Assembly (NCBI RefSeq): GCF_027922005.1
Contig: NZ_BSEV01000010.1
Span: 29,272 to 93,271 of the forward strand
DNA: 64,000 bases
Direction of reading: 5' to 3'
DNA from: Streptosporangium carneum
GTDB taxonomy: Bacteria > Actinomycetota > Actinomycetes > Streptosporangiales > Streptosporangiaceae
Positions 1 to 7,766 of the stretch are shown piece after piece. Every line of letters starts with the position of its first letter. Positions within the stretch are counted from its first letter, which is position 1. A model generated the notes under the pieces. That model had not been told where the DNA came from, made no database searches, and worked only from the letters and a program-made list of their open reading frames with translations. A program made the translations under genes and the position numbers.

Positions 1-105
1 CCTCACGCCCTCACGCCCTCACGCCCTCACGCCCTCACGCCCTCACGCCCTCACGCCCTCACGCCCTCACGCCCTCACGCCCTCACGCCCTCACGCCCTC
101 ACGCC
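1..105. repeat. 8-bp tandem repeat (CCTCACGC x13)
   Basis: Thirteen perfect copies of an 8-bp unit (CCTCACGC) run from the window edge to about position 104, so the array may continue to the left. Eight is not a multiple of three, which argues against a coding repeat. It lies about 80 bp upstream of the SAF-domain gene. The array could be a hypervariable spacer, but nothing in the sequence shows a function. Confidence 0.95.
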
Positions 106-187
106 TGGATGCTCAAACCCAGCCAGCCGCCCGTTCAACCACTTGGCCACCTCGACACCCGACTCTTCCCGCCTGACGGAGTCATTC

Positions 188-862
188 ATGCGCGCCATTC
201 ACAACTCCGCCCCCAACTCCCCCCTCAACCACACTGGCAGTTCCCCCGTCCGCCGCCTCACCGCGGTCCGCCGCCTTGGCGGTCGACGCCACCGCCTCAT
301 CGCCACCGTCGTCGCCGCTCTGGCAATGATGTGCGCCGTGCTCGGGCTGAGGCCGGAAACCGCGTCGGTGACCGTGCTCGCCGCGGCCAGAGACCTCTCC
401 GGGGGCACGCTGGGGGTCACCGACCTGAAAGCCGTCGCCCTACGTCCGGGCACGGTCCCCGACGGCGCTCTGAGGCCCGGCACACCGATCGCCGGAAAAA
501 TCCTGACCAGTCCCATGCGACGCGGGGAACCGCTGACGGACGTCCGTCTTCTCGGTCCCGGCCTGCTGGCCACCCAGGGACCGGGAAGAGTCGCCACCCC
601 TGTCCGCGTCGCCGATCCGCAGACGGCGCGCCTGCTGTCTCCCGGCGACGTCGTGGACGTGCTCGCCGCTCCCTCCACCTGGGACGGCTCCGCTCCCGCC
701 CGCACCGTGGCCGAGGACGTCACCGTGCTGGCCGTTCCAGGAGGCGAGCCGGACCGGGACGCGCTTGTCGTGCTGGCCACCACCTCGACACAGGCTGTGG
801 AACTGGCCTCGGCCCAGGCGGGTGGTCGCCTGTCGATCACCATCGGTTCTCGCGTAAGGTGA
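188..862 (+). CDS. SAF-domain protein, CpaB/RcpC-like (Flp pilus assembly type)
   Basis: The protein of about 224 residues has a short basic N-terminus, one hydrophobic segment (about residues 35-52) and then an SAF-type domain. The stretch reading VTVLAAARDLSGGTLGVTDL followed by PGTPIAGKIL is the pattern of RcpC/CpaB proteins, which in Flp/Tad pilus systems sit outside the membrane and contact the secretin or the cell wall. The start at 188 was chosen over an in-frame ATG at 143 because GGAG lies about 7 bases before it. No other Tad pilus genes are visible nearby, so the protein may have an independent envelope role. Family assignment is good, role is inferred. Confidence 0.75.
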   Translation: MRAIHNSAPNSPLNHTGSSPVRRLTAVRRLGGRRHRLIATVVAALAMMCAVLGLRPETASVTVLAAARDLSGGTLGVTDLKAVALRPGTVPDGALRPGTPIAGKILTSPMRRGEPLTDVRLLGPGLLATQGPGRVATPVRVADPQTARLLSPGDVVDVLAAPSTWDGSAPARTVAEDVTVLAVPGGEPDRDALVVLATTSTQAVELASAQAGGRLSITIGSRVR

Positions 863-943
863 TTTTCTCAACACTCAGAGTAATCATTCTCTTGTGACGC
901 CGACACACGGGCGGCGGCCAGGAGCCCGGAGTGAGGGGTGGCC

Positions 944-1348
944 ATGATCAGTGGATTCAAGAAGTTCCTGTTACGCGGCAACGTGGTGGACCTCGCCATC
1001 GCGGTGGTCATCGGCGCCGCCTTCACCGCGATCGTGAACTCCTTCGTCAAGGACGTCCTCACCCCGCTGATAGCCGCCATCGGCGGACAGCCGGATTTCT
1101 CCGCTCTCACCCTGCGGATCGGCGCGGGCGAGATCAGGTACGGACTCTTCCTCAACGCCCTGATCTCGTTCCTGATGGTGGCGGCCGTCATCTACTTCCT
1201 CGTCGTCCGCCCTTACGAGAGCCTCTCGGCCCGCTTCACCAGACAGGAGGAGAGCGTGCTGCGTGACTGCCCGGAGTGTCTGTCGGAGATCCCCAGGGCC
1301 GCCGTACGCTGCGCCAGATGCACCTCTCCGGTCGTTCCGGTCCCATGA
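944..1348 (+). CDS. mscL: Large-conductance mechanosensitive channel MscL with C-terminal Cys-pair tail
   Basis: This is a stretch-activated channel that releases solutes on osmotic downshock. The N-terminus GFKKFLLRGNVVDLAIAVVI is the canonical MscL amphipathic helix plus TM1, and TM2 lies near residues 68-90. The length of 134 aa is usual for the family. The last 30 residues are unusual: they carry C-P-E-C and, about 14 residues later, C-A-R-C, a zinc-ribbon-like pair of CxxC knuckles instead of the normal cytoplasmic helical bundle end. GAGGGG lies 5-6 bases before the ATG at 944; a GTG two codons earlier is the alternative start. The gene appears to be monocistronic. Confidence 0.95.
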   Translation: MISGFKKFLLRGNVVDLAIAVVIGAAFTAIVNSFVKDVLTPLIAAIGGQPDFSALTLRIGAGEIRYGLFLNALISFLMVAAVIYFLVVRPYESLSARFTRQEESVLRDCPECLSEIPRAAVRCARCTSPVVPVP

Positions 1349-1465
1349 CGACGCCCGCGGGAGAGGTCGCCGCAGGAAACCTCGCCCCATCGACCTCACA
1401 CCGGAAATCAGGCACAGTCAGGCTCCGCAACCAGCGGAGCCCCCGCTCCCTGTTCTGTGCGATGC

Positions 1466-2593
1466 CTACAGCAGAGACCCGAGCTTCGGGTCATACTCCC
1501 AGTGCCACGGCTCGAAAGGACTGACATAGGCCCATCTCGGATGCATCCACCCGAACTTCTTGCTGTTGGCCTCCAGCCAGTTGAACTCCGCCGACCGGAA
1601 CCGCTCCACCCCTCCGCACAGGTCGACGGCGAGTCCGAGGCCGTGGTTGCTGCGGCCGGGGACCGCGGCGAAACCTGGCCTGCGGTAGTAGACCGACTGC
1701 TGCTCGGCAAGGTTCCGATAGCTGTCCGTCACGCACATGGGCCTGCCGAACCGCCTTTTGTACGCCTCGTTCATGCTGATGAACGCGAGCGCCGCGTCGC
1801 CTCGCAACTCGTTGCCCCGCTGTTGCAGCGGACAGAGATAGGCCTTCGGGATCAGACCGTTGGGAAACTCGTTCAACGAGGCCGCTCTGGTCGGGGCGCA
1901 TCCCGCCGCGGGGTTCCCGGACTTGTCGACCTTGACCCCCAGCTTCACGAGCGCCTGGGTCAGCGACTTCACAATCTTGGAGGAACGCGTCCTGAGTGTC
2001 TCGATCTCGGCGCCCATCTGGGCCTCCGCCAGGAGGTTGCCCGCCCGCAACTCCTGCGCCTCTGCCGCCAGCCGCTCCCGTTCGGCCTGCAGGCGGGCGC
2101 CGTCATCGAGAACCTGGTTACGTTCGGCCACAAGCTGGCTGACGTCGGCCATGGCTCTGAGGGTCGAGGCGTCGGAGTCGCCCGACAGGAAGAAAGCCGC
2201 GTCGCCGCCGATGGGCCGTTGGTAGAACTGGCTGACCAGGTCCGACAGCGGCTGCCGCACCTGGGCGAAGGCCCTCTCCGCGACCTGCAGCTCTCGCAGC
2301 TTGGCGGCGAGCTCCTTCTCCGAGGCCTGGATCTTGGCTCTTCTCTGCTCCAGGGCCTTCGTGGCGGCCTCAAGGTCCTTGGCCGCCTTCTCCGCCTCAC
2401 GGCGCAGCTCGGTGAGGTTGACGGGTTCACGTAGCCGCTCAGCGAGGTTCGTCGTTCCGGCGAGGGGCGTCGACTCGGCGGCGGCGACTGACCGGGACTC
2501 CGTTCGCCCGTGGCTCGCGGCAGCCGCCCCAGGAAAAAGGGAAGACATCGTCGCGACGACGGCGATCAGACCCGCTGATCGACGAGGTGGCAC
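1466..2593 (-). CDS. Secreted M15-family D-Ala-D-Ala carboxypeptidase with coiled-coil N-half
   Basis: The 375-aa protein has a Sec signal peptide (about residues 1-26), a long Ala/Glu/Lys/Arg-rich coiled coil (about 55-215) and a C-terminal VanY/M15-type peptidase domain. The zinc-binding pattern is visible as SNHGLGLAVD (H and D ligands), and later EPWHWEY supplies the catalytic Glu and the last His. It probably trims peptidoglycan stem peptides outside the membrane; the coiled coil may recruit or regulate it, as in NlpC/P60 proteins with similar N-halves. The GTG start at 2593 has GGAGGGG 6 bases upstream. The gene is transcribed away from mscL's end, so the two converge. Confidence 0.9.
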   Translation of the reverse strand: MPPRRSAGLIAVVATMSSLFPGAAAASHGRTESRSVAAAESTPLAGTTNLAERLREPVNLTELRREAEKAAKDLEAATKALEQRRAKIQASEKELAAKLRELQVAERAFAQVRQPLSDLVSQFYQRPIGGDAAFFLSGDSDASTLRAMADVSQLVAERNQVLDDGARLQAERERLAAEAQELRAGNLLAEAQMGAEIETLRTRSSKIVKSLTQALVKLGVKVDKSGNPAAGCAPTRAASLNEFPNGLIPKAYLCPLQQRGNELRGDAALAFISMNEAYKRRFGRPMCVTDSYRNLAEQQSVYYRRPGFAAVPGRSNHGLGLAVDLCGGVERFRSAEFNWLEANSKKFGWMHPRWAYVSPFEPWHWEYDPKLGSLL

Positions 2594-2721
2594 GTTCGAC
2601 CCCTCCGTTTGCGAACTCGTGACCTGGGTCAGGCACGCACGTTACTACAGCTCGCCGAGTACCTGGGTCGGACTCACTGCAGCCGATATGTGCCGAACAC
2701 CCCATTTAGCTCTCCTGCCAC

Positions 2722-3399
2722 TCAGGTCGCTCGTCGCGCTTGCTCCTTACAGACCTCCCACAACCAGGTCTCTCGCCACTCACCCGGACAGCCGAACGCC
2801 TCGTCCGGCCGCTCAGATCGCGGCGCCTGCCTCACATGCGGCGCCTGAGATTCGCGTGGCACAACCCTCCGTGTGACCGATGGAGGCGTCTTCCCGGTAG
2901 ACGTGTCAGCCGCGGGAGGCCTCCTGTCCACAGAAACCACCGGCGGCGTCCAGCCCCCGTAGACCCGCTTGGGCCGATAGGGAGGAGGAACGACTCTCGG
3001 CTCGAGCACCGCGCCTCGAACCGGCGCGGCCGCGACCGGCAGCATGGCGGCCCCACCCTCAGGGGCCCCGCCTCCCGACACCCCGCCCTCCCCGTCCCCC
3101 GCCAGCCCCAGAGGCTCCCCACCTTCCCAGAGCCCCTCCTCCTGCCCGAACTCCCCGAGCTGCCCGAACTCCCCGAGCCTCTCCCCTCCCAGAGACCCGG
3201 ATCCCCCCTCTTCCCAGGGATCCCCTCCGGTCTCCCAGCGGTCTCCTCCGGCGACGACCCCTCGAACAGCCGCCCGGTATCCGGTGAGCTCCGCCACCAG
3301 AAGACCCGCGGCCAGAAGCGCGGGCGCCAACATCGCCCCACACAGCACCAACGGCCGCAGCGCGCGATGCCCCCGTATCCGCCTCCGTCGCCGCTCCAT
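2722..3399 (-). CDS. Single-pass membrane-anchored protein of unknown function
   Basis: I do not recognise this protein. From the ATG at 3399 it begins with a strongly basic stretch and one transmembrane helix (about residues 18-37). A Gly/Glu-rich low-complexity region with a short repeat (LGEFGQ twice) follows, then a Pro-rich segment. The compact C-terminus carries two cysteines and reads CPGEWRETWLWEVC. That end is the most protein-like part and could form a small disulfide-stabilised extracytoplasmic unit. Reading frames on the other strand through the same region lack any such organisation. The start is uncertain because no good ribosome binding site is visible; an upstream in-frame start at 3438 is possible. 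Confidence 0.5.
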   Translation of the reverse strand: MERRRRRIRGHRALRPLVLCGAMLAPALLAAGLLVAELTGYRAAVRGVVAGGDRWETGGDPWEEGGSGSLGGERLGEFGQLGEFGQEEGLWEGGEPLGLAGDGEGGVSGGGAPEGGAAMLPVAAAPVRGAVLEPRVVPPPYRPKRVYGGWTPPVVSVDRRPPAADTSTGKTPPSVTRRVVPRESQAPHVRQAPRSERPDEAFGCPGEWRETWLWEVCKEQARRAT

Positions 3400-3557
3400 C
3401 ACAGAGCGCGACCCTAGCCACCCCACACCCCACGACACTCAGCCAGTTGCCGCCCTTTTACCGCAGCTCAGCGAACCAATAACCTGCGGATCGCCAACCA
3501 ACCCCCCTCCAACCGCACATCCACTCCACACTTTCGCTACTCTTACAGGGAGTCCCT

Positions 3558-3630
3558 GCCTCCGTAGCTCAGGGGATAGAGCACCGCTCTCCTAAAGCGG
3601 GTGTCGCATGTTCGAATCATGCCGGGGGCA
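3558..3630 (+). tRNA. tRNA-Arg (anticodon CCU)
   Basis: A full cloverleaf is visible. The acceptor stem 3558-3564 pairs with 3623-3629 (one G-U pair). The D arm is GCTC/GAGC. The anticodon stem CCGCT/AGCGG closes a loop whose bases 3591-3593 read CCT. The T arm GCATG/CATGC closes TTCGAAT, and the discriminator is A at 3630. CCA is not encoded. The 3' part of the gene (from 3583) is repeated at 7501, which marks the tRNA as the integration site of a mobile element. Confidence 0.93.
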
Positions 3631-3637
3631 CTCTTCT
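3583..3637 (+). repeat. attL-like direct repeat (3' part of tRNA-Arg)
   Basis: These 55 bp, from the anticodon stem through the tRNA 3' end and 7 bases beyond, recur at 7501-7554 with two substitutions and one missing base. This is the expected footprint of site-specific integration into a tRNA 3' end, the element having restored the gene on this side. The copies are 3,918 bp apart and a tyrosine recombinase remnant lies between them. Confidence 0.8.
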
Positions 3638-3862
3638 GGCCAGCGATCATGCCCTTGACCTGGGTGTGTTCTGCTTCTTGTTCCCTGGCTCTGTGCAGCC
3701 GTGTGTCGCCGTAGGCAGTCGCATGTCAGCGACTGTGGGATATGCGCGGGATGGATCTTGGCGTGTTTCCGCAGGTCGGCCCCAGTCGGGCCGACCAGAG
3801 CCGGATAGCAGCCGGGACGCCGATCAGCAGCGAGAAGTCAGCCTCACCTAGGATCGATCATC

Positions 3863-4516
3863 GTGCAGCGACTGGCGCTCTTCGACCTGGACAACACGCT
3901 CATCGACTTGGACGCCGCCTTCCTGTTGTGGGCGCAGGAATTCGCCGAAGAGCATCGACTCAGCCGGAAAGCCGTCGACCACCTGATCAAGCTGGACCGC
4001 AACGGCCTACCTCATCGTGAGCTGTTCTTCGCCAAAGTGCGCGAGCGGTTCAAGCTCTCCAATTCGGCAGCGAACCTGTGGGCCGCGTACCGCCGCCGTA
4101 TGCCCCATCTTGTCGAGTGTCGTCCTGAGGTCATAGCCGCGCTGGCAGAGCTACGCGCGCTCGGATGGCGGGTCGGGATCGTCACCAACGGCACGGCGGA
4201 CAACCAACTCGGCAAGATCCAGCAAACGGGCTTGGGCGATGCCGTCGACGGCTACGCACTCTCGGGCATCGAGGGCATCCGCAAACCCGACACGGGCCTG
4301 TTCGAGATCGCCGCAAGGCGATGCGGTGTGAGTCTTGCCGCTGGAGGATGGATGGTCGGAGACCACCCTGTCGCGGACATCGGCGGAGGACACACGGCAG
4401 GCCTGCGAACGGTCTGGATCGACCGCGGAGCCGGGGTCGGCCATGAGCATTCTCCGGACTACGTGGTCACTGACGTGATCGACGCGATGGAGATCCTTTG
4501 CACCGTCAGCAAATGA
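3863..4516 (+). CDS. HAD-superfamily phosphatase (copy 1)
   Basis: A 217-aa HAD hydrolase of the small-molecule phosphatase type. Motif I is FDLDNTLID (nucleophile and acid Asp), motif II the Thr in IVTNGTADN, motif III the Lys of IRKPD, and motif IV GDHPVADIGGG. An alpha-helical cap lies between motifs I and II. The substrate cannot be read from the sequence. GTG at 3863 is the start. The gene and its upstream leader are related to the block at 7560-8440, where a second copy follows the second tRNA-like segment. The copies share most motif and cap residues but differ enough to be old. This copy lies inside the direct-repeat-bounded element. Confidence 0.9.
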   Translation: MQRLALFDLDNTLIDLDAAFLLWAQEFAEEHRLSRKAVDHLIKLDRNGLPHRELFFAKVRERFKLSNSAANLWAAYRRRMPHLVECRPEVIAALAELRALGWRVGIVTNGTADNQLGKIQQTGLGDAVDGYALSGIEGIRKPDTGLFEIAARRCGVSLAAGGWMVGDHPVADIGGGHTAGLRTVWIDRGAGVGHEHSPDYVVTDVIDAMEILCTVSK

Positions 4517-4602
4517 TCTTCAGAAGGCTGCCGGCCTGCAGCCGGGGCACGGAATCCTGAGCCACAAGCCTCAAAGAGATCTTGATTGGGAAGATGGGCA
4601 TC

Positions 4603-5172
4603 ATGTCCTCGCATCAGGAGCGACTCCGCGCCCGTTTGCGCACCGCCCCGCTTCAACCTCCACCCACTCCTTGGCAGCCGCTGGCCCCGATAGCGGTGGG
4701 CGGCCTGTCCTGTGTCGGATTCGGCAGAGCTCACAGTGGACAGGGTGATCTTTTGCTTGTCGTCTCAAGTAGTGGCAGAGGGCTGTTCGACTGCTCTACA
4801 GGTGCCCGGATCGCTCGTGACCCGGCCCCTGACGCCGGCTGGCCCGACACTGACGAACTCGTGCACGAGGGGATCGGTCCGCTGTCCGGCATCACCGTGC
4901 CCGTGGCGGGACTGTGGGGAGGCGGTCTGCACACCACCGCACCCGGTGGCTGGGCGGTTGATGTCGTGGCCCCAGACTGGCCCGTCGAGAGCGTGATGCT
5001 GTCCTTCGACAGCAGCCCCTATCAAGGCGAAGCCGGCTCGTCCTGGTGGCACGTACATCGGGAGGAATCCTGCGAGCTGCGTGCTGTCGGCTTCTCCCCC
5101 AGCGGCAGGACCCTCGTGATCGCCTCAAGCTGCACCCTGACGCTCTTCACTCGATCACCTGGAACAGGATGA
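4603..5172 (+). CDS. Hypothetical protein, no recognised domain
   Basis: The roughly 189-aa protein has no signal peptide or membrane segment. It is rich in Gly, Trp and short beta-type stretches (LLLVVSSSGRGLFDC; GLWGGGLHTTAPGGW; AVGFSPSGRTLVIASS). The last of these resembles a single WD40 or propeller-like strand pair, so a small beta-sheet domain is likely. I do not recognise the family. ATG 4603 was preferred to TTG 4582 and ATG 4594 because GGGAAG stands 9 bases before it. The gene lies inside the element bounded by the tRNA repeats, between the HAD and Nudix genes on the same strand. It could be cargo of that element. Confidence 0.55.
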   Translation: MSSHQERLRARLRTAPLQPPPTPWQPLAPIAVGGLSCVGFGRAHSGQGDLLLVVSSSGRGLFDCSTGARIARDPAPDAGWPDTDELVHEGIGPLSGITVPVAGLWGGGLHTTAPGGWAVDVVAPDWPVESVMLSFDSSPYQGEAGSSWWHVHREESCELRAVGFSPSGRTLVIASSCTLTLFTRSPGTG

Positions 5173-5219
5173 AGTTTTGAATACCTCTGGAATGAAAGCC
5201 TGTCGGTAGAGTCCTGAGC

Positions 5220-5696
5220 TTGAGCCGCCGGATCGACTTCTACGACGCCCCTGCCGCACCCAAGCCCAACAGCCTGGTTCCGTCAGTGAACGTCGTGGTC
5301 ACCAACGAGGCGGGCGAGATCCTGATGATCCGTCGCAGCGACAACGGCAACTGGGCCGTTCCCGGCGGCGCGATCGACCTGGGCGAGTCCCTGCCCGAGG
5401 CCGCGATCTGCGAGACGTTGGAGGAGACCGGCGTCAGGTGCGAGATCACTGGTCTTGTCGGAACGTACACGGATCCCAGGCACGTGATTCTCTACACCAG
5501 CGACGGCGAGGCCCTGCAGGAGTTCTCTACCGTGCTCGCCAGCCGAGCCGTCGACGAGAAACCAACGCTGAGCGACGAATCCCAGGAAGTGCGTTGGGTG
5601 CCGCGGGACGCGGTTTGCTCACTGTCGATGGACCGCTCAATGCGGCTGCGGATCGGCCACTTCCTCGAAGGATCGGGCAAGCCGCACATAGGTTGA
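5220..5696 (+). CDS. Nudix hydrolase
   Basis: A 158-aa Nudix-family pyrophosphohydrolase. The Nudix box begins at GGAIDLGE and continues through CETLEETGV, preserving the metal-binding EExG core, but Cys replaces the usual Arg of the REU triplet. That departure may weaken activity or reflect a subfamily. It would hydrolyse a nucleoside diphosphate linked to another moiety; the substrate is not predictable. TTG at 5220 is the apparent start. The gene lies 48 bases after the preceding hypothetical gene and 36 bases before the 3' end of the integrase remnant on the other strand, inside the tRNA-bounded element. Confidence 0.88.
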   Translation: MSRRIDFYDAPAAPKPNSLVPSVNVVVTNEAGEILMIRRSDNGNWAVPGGAIDLGESLPEAAICETLEETGVRCEITGLVGTYTDPRHVILYTSDGEALQEFSTVLASRAVDEKPTLSDESQEVRWVPRDAVCSLSMDRSMRLRIGHFLEGSGKPHIG

Positions 5697-5731
5697 GGCC
5701 CCGGCTTGCGCCGAGGCCTGGAGGCGAGCAT

Positions 5732-6289
5732 CTATGGGAAGCATTCGCCGAGAGCGTTGCCGATCTTCCCGTTCATCCGTTCCTGCCGGCCCTCCATGCA
5801 CTTGGCGTACACCCGGTGGAGGACCTCCACGCTGTGCCCGGCTCGTTTGGCTACCTCAGTAGCCGGTACACCCGCATTGAGCCAGAGGGACAGGGCAGCA
5901 TGTCGCAAGTCATAGGGTCGGGCGGCGAGCGGTGACCTCACCTGCTCATCGGTGAAGACGAGCGCTCGCGCTTCCTGCCAGACGTAGGAGCATGCCGAGT
6001 TGGAGTAGGAACCTCCCCTGGTCGTCCGTAAGAGCCAGCCGTCGTCCTCGGTGACGTAGGCGTCGATGTGTTCACGGAGGATGGCGACCAGGACAGGCGG
6101 GGTGGGGATCTCCCTGGTTTCCTTCTTCGCCCGGTGCCTGAGGCTGCGCGACTCGTGGGTCTCCGGTCGATCCGGAACATCAGCCACCAGCGCCCGGATC
6201 AGCGACAACAGCGCGTACGCCTCAGTTTCCCGATTTCGAGGAGCCGTCCTGCGCCACCGGCTGACCACGTACGACTGCGCGAACTGCAT
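5732..6289 (-). pseudogene. Tyrosine recombinase (phage/ICE-type integrase), C-terminal remnant
   Basis: The 185-aa frame retains the C-terminal half of a tyrosine recombinase catalytic domain. Box II is visible as YDLRHAALSLWLNAGV, then AKRAGHS, and the nucleophilic Tyr is in LHRVYAKC. The first catalytic Arg and the whole N-terminal SAM-like DNA-binding domain are absent. The first 40 residues do not resemble an integrase, and intact actinobacterial integrases run to about 380-450 aa. It lies between the duplicated tRNA-Arg segments, so it is most simply the dead integrase of the element that inserted there. Truncation, not frameshift, explains what I see. Confidence 0.82.
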
Positions 6290-6335
6290 GAAAGACGGTC
6301 CGTCGTACCGTAGTCATCATCCCTGTCGGTGTATC

Positions 6336-6378
6336 AAAGTGGAGGTATGGGGTCAGGTATGGCCCGCACCTCCACTTT
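6336..6378. repeat. Perfect 11-bp inverted repeat
   Basis: AAAGTGGAGGT (6336-6346) and its exact complement ACCTCCACTTT (6368-6378) are separated by 21 bases. The dyad lies between the divergent integrase remnant and the gene starting near 6407. It could be a regulator site for a divergent promoter or an RNA hairpin masking the GGAGG within its left arm. There is no T-run, so it is not a standard terminator. Confidence 0.75.
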
Positions 6379-6406
6379 CCCCAAGCCAACCGACAAGAGG
6401 TCAATG

Positions 6407-7006
6407 ATGCAGAATTCCCGTCACGCCCTTCCTGCGGAAGGTCAGTGGGATCTGCTGACCGAACACGATCTGGAATCGTGGTTCAGCTGCCTGTGGGTAA
6501 GCACGGAAGACGGCAACGAGATCGCCCGACGGCTGGGCGTCGATCCCCAGAACGGCACATTGTGCGACTTTCAAACAGCCATGCAATCATACGAAACCAG
6601 CCTGGAAGAACTGATCGTATGGGTGGGAGAGCACTCAGCCGGCTGGTCCACCATTCTCACCATCAGCGGCGGAACGGTGCCGCCACGGCTGATAGAGGCG
6701 CTGAGCGCAGACGGACAACGCGTACTCGAAGCCTATTATGTGGAAGAGGCCGATCCCGGAAAACTGCTGTACACTTATGACAGGGAATACCGTGGAGAGA
6801 TATTCCCTCCTTCCTCCCCTGGGGGATGGATGGAGGTCCCTGAGTTCGAGGCGCACGCGAGCGGACTGGAGCTCAGCGACGAAATCAGCGACGCTGAAAC
6901 CTTTGACCGCTACATGTGCATGGCAGGACGGATCACCGGCCGGTTCATCGACCGTGCCTGGTTCGCATCAACGCGAACCCTGTACCACGTTCCACACGAA
7001 GCATGA
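6407..7006 (+). CDS. Hypothetical protein resembling the DUF6461 type
   Basis: A roughly 199-aa acidic cytosolic protein. It has Trp/Phe-rich patches (WFSCLWVSTEDGNEIARRLG; WVGEHSAGWSTIL), followed by a long region rich in Glu, Asp and Tyr and ending in AGRITGRFIDRAWF. The opening pattern (a Trp-containing call for a gene product, then a residue run ending ARRLGVDP) recalls the actinobacterial DUF6461 family, whose function is unknown. That match is from memory of the pattern only. The ATG at 6407 has GAGG 6 bases upstream; in-frame starts at 6329, 6347, 6359 and 6404 exist but place the site inside the inverted repeat. It is cargo of the tRNA-bounded element. Confidence 0.5.
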   Translation: MQNSRHALPAEGQWDLLTEHDLESWFSCLWVSTEDGNEIARRLGVDPQNGTLCDFQTAMQSYETSLEELIVWVGEHSAGWSTILTISGGTVPPRLIEALSADGQRVLEAYYVEEADPGKLLYTYDREYRGEIFPPSSPGGWMEVPEFEAHASGLELSDEISDAETFDRYMCMAGRITGRFIDRAWFASTRTLYHVPHEA

Positions 7007-7500
7007 CGTCGATGAACGCGTGAACGAGTTTCTCCAGCACGTCAAGCGGCACTTCGCTCTCCTGGAGGCGGTACCGGCGGGTCCCGCCGGTACCAGCAAG
7101 TCCTTCGTGTGCGGCTCCTTCTGCGGGACCGATCTGATATCGCTCCGCGTACCATCACACGCCTGACCAGCGCACAAAGCTCGGGATCGCGGCCCCGCCG
7201 TTGACTCGTAACAAAGTGCTCTGGTGATTTGGGGGTGCTCTGTGGCTGCTCTCCTCTGATCCATGTGACAGCAGCGTTGACAGCAACGTCCCCACATGCA
7301 GGCTCACGCCGGCCACCGTCCCCCTCTGACCATGATGTCCGCAGCCTGACGAGGGCGATCGCTCCGCCTGAAGAGCGAACGGTCATCCTGCTGACGACCC
7401 CACTCGACGGATGCGGGACATCCGCGGGATAATCTCGTAGACGGTGCAGGCTGCACGAAGTGTTTGCACAGCTCAAAGCCCATAAGCTGACCGTACGGTC
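7007..7500. other. Non-coding stretch inside the tRNA-bounded element
   Basis: No convincing gene is seen. Open frames here have poor codon bias and no family resemblance. The stretch holds a near-perfect palindrome at 7070-7094 and a 12-bp palindrome GACCGTACGGTC at 7489-7500. The latter abuts the point where tRNA-Arg homology begins, and so marks the right junction of the element. Confidence 0.6.
7070..7094. repeat. 25-bp near-perfect palindrome
   Basis: GGTACCGGCGGG (7070-7081) and its exact complement (7083-7094) flank one central T. As RNA it would fold into a stem of 11 pairs with a 3-base loop. It begins 63 bases after the stop at 7006 and could stop transcription, although no U-tract follows. 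Confidence 0.75.
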
Positions 7501-7554
7501 ACCGCTCCCCTAAAGCGGGTGTCGCATGTTCGAGTCATGCCGGGGCACTCTTCT
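7501..7554 (+). repeat. attR-like direct repeat: decayed tRNA-Arg 3' part
   Basis: This segment matches 3583-3637 except for T to C in the anticodon loop, A to G in the T loop, and loss of one G from the acceptor strand. No 5' half of a tRNA precedes it; a 12-bp palindrome does. It cannot give a functional tRNA. It is best read as the displaced original 3' end of the tRNA gene after element integration, now free to drift. Confidence 0.8.
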
Positions 7555-7766
7555 TACCAGCGAAAACCCCGATCCACCTGGGGCTTCGCACGTCTTCCTC
7601 TTAACAGCCACAGGTAGCCAGACGCCCCTGCGGGCAGCTGTATGTCAGTGGTCGCGGAGCGTGCACGTGATGATCTTGGAGCTGTTCTGCCAGCTCAGGT
7701 CACCCGAATGAGCATCGGCACGGAGCGCATGAGCCAAGGAGGCAGCGCCGGACGGGCTCGGTTCCC

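Noticed and set aside
1..105. CRISPR array
   Set aside because: Units are contiguous 8-mers without spacers and no cas gene is present anywhere in the window.
2740..3417. Plus-strand frames opposite the membrane-anchored protein at 2722
   Set aside because: Pro/Arg/Ser-rich with no start signals or domain, whereas the minus strand shows an ordered signal-anchor and a Cys-containing C-terminus.
7501..7554. A second functional tRNA-Arg
   Set aside because: Only the 3' part is present; the acceptor strand lacks a G and no D arm or 5' acceptor strand precedes it.
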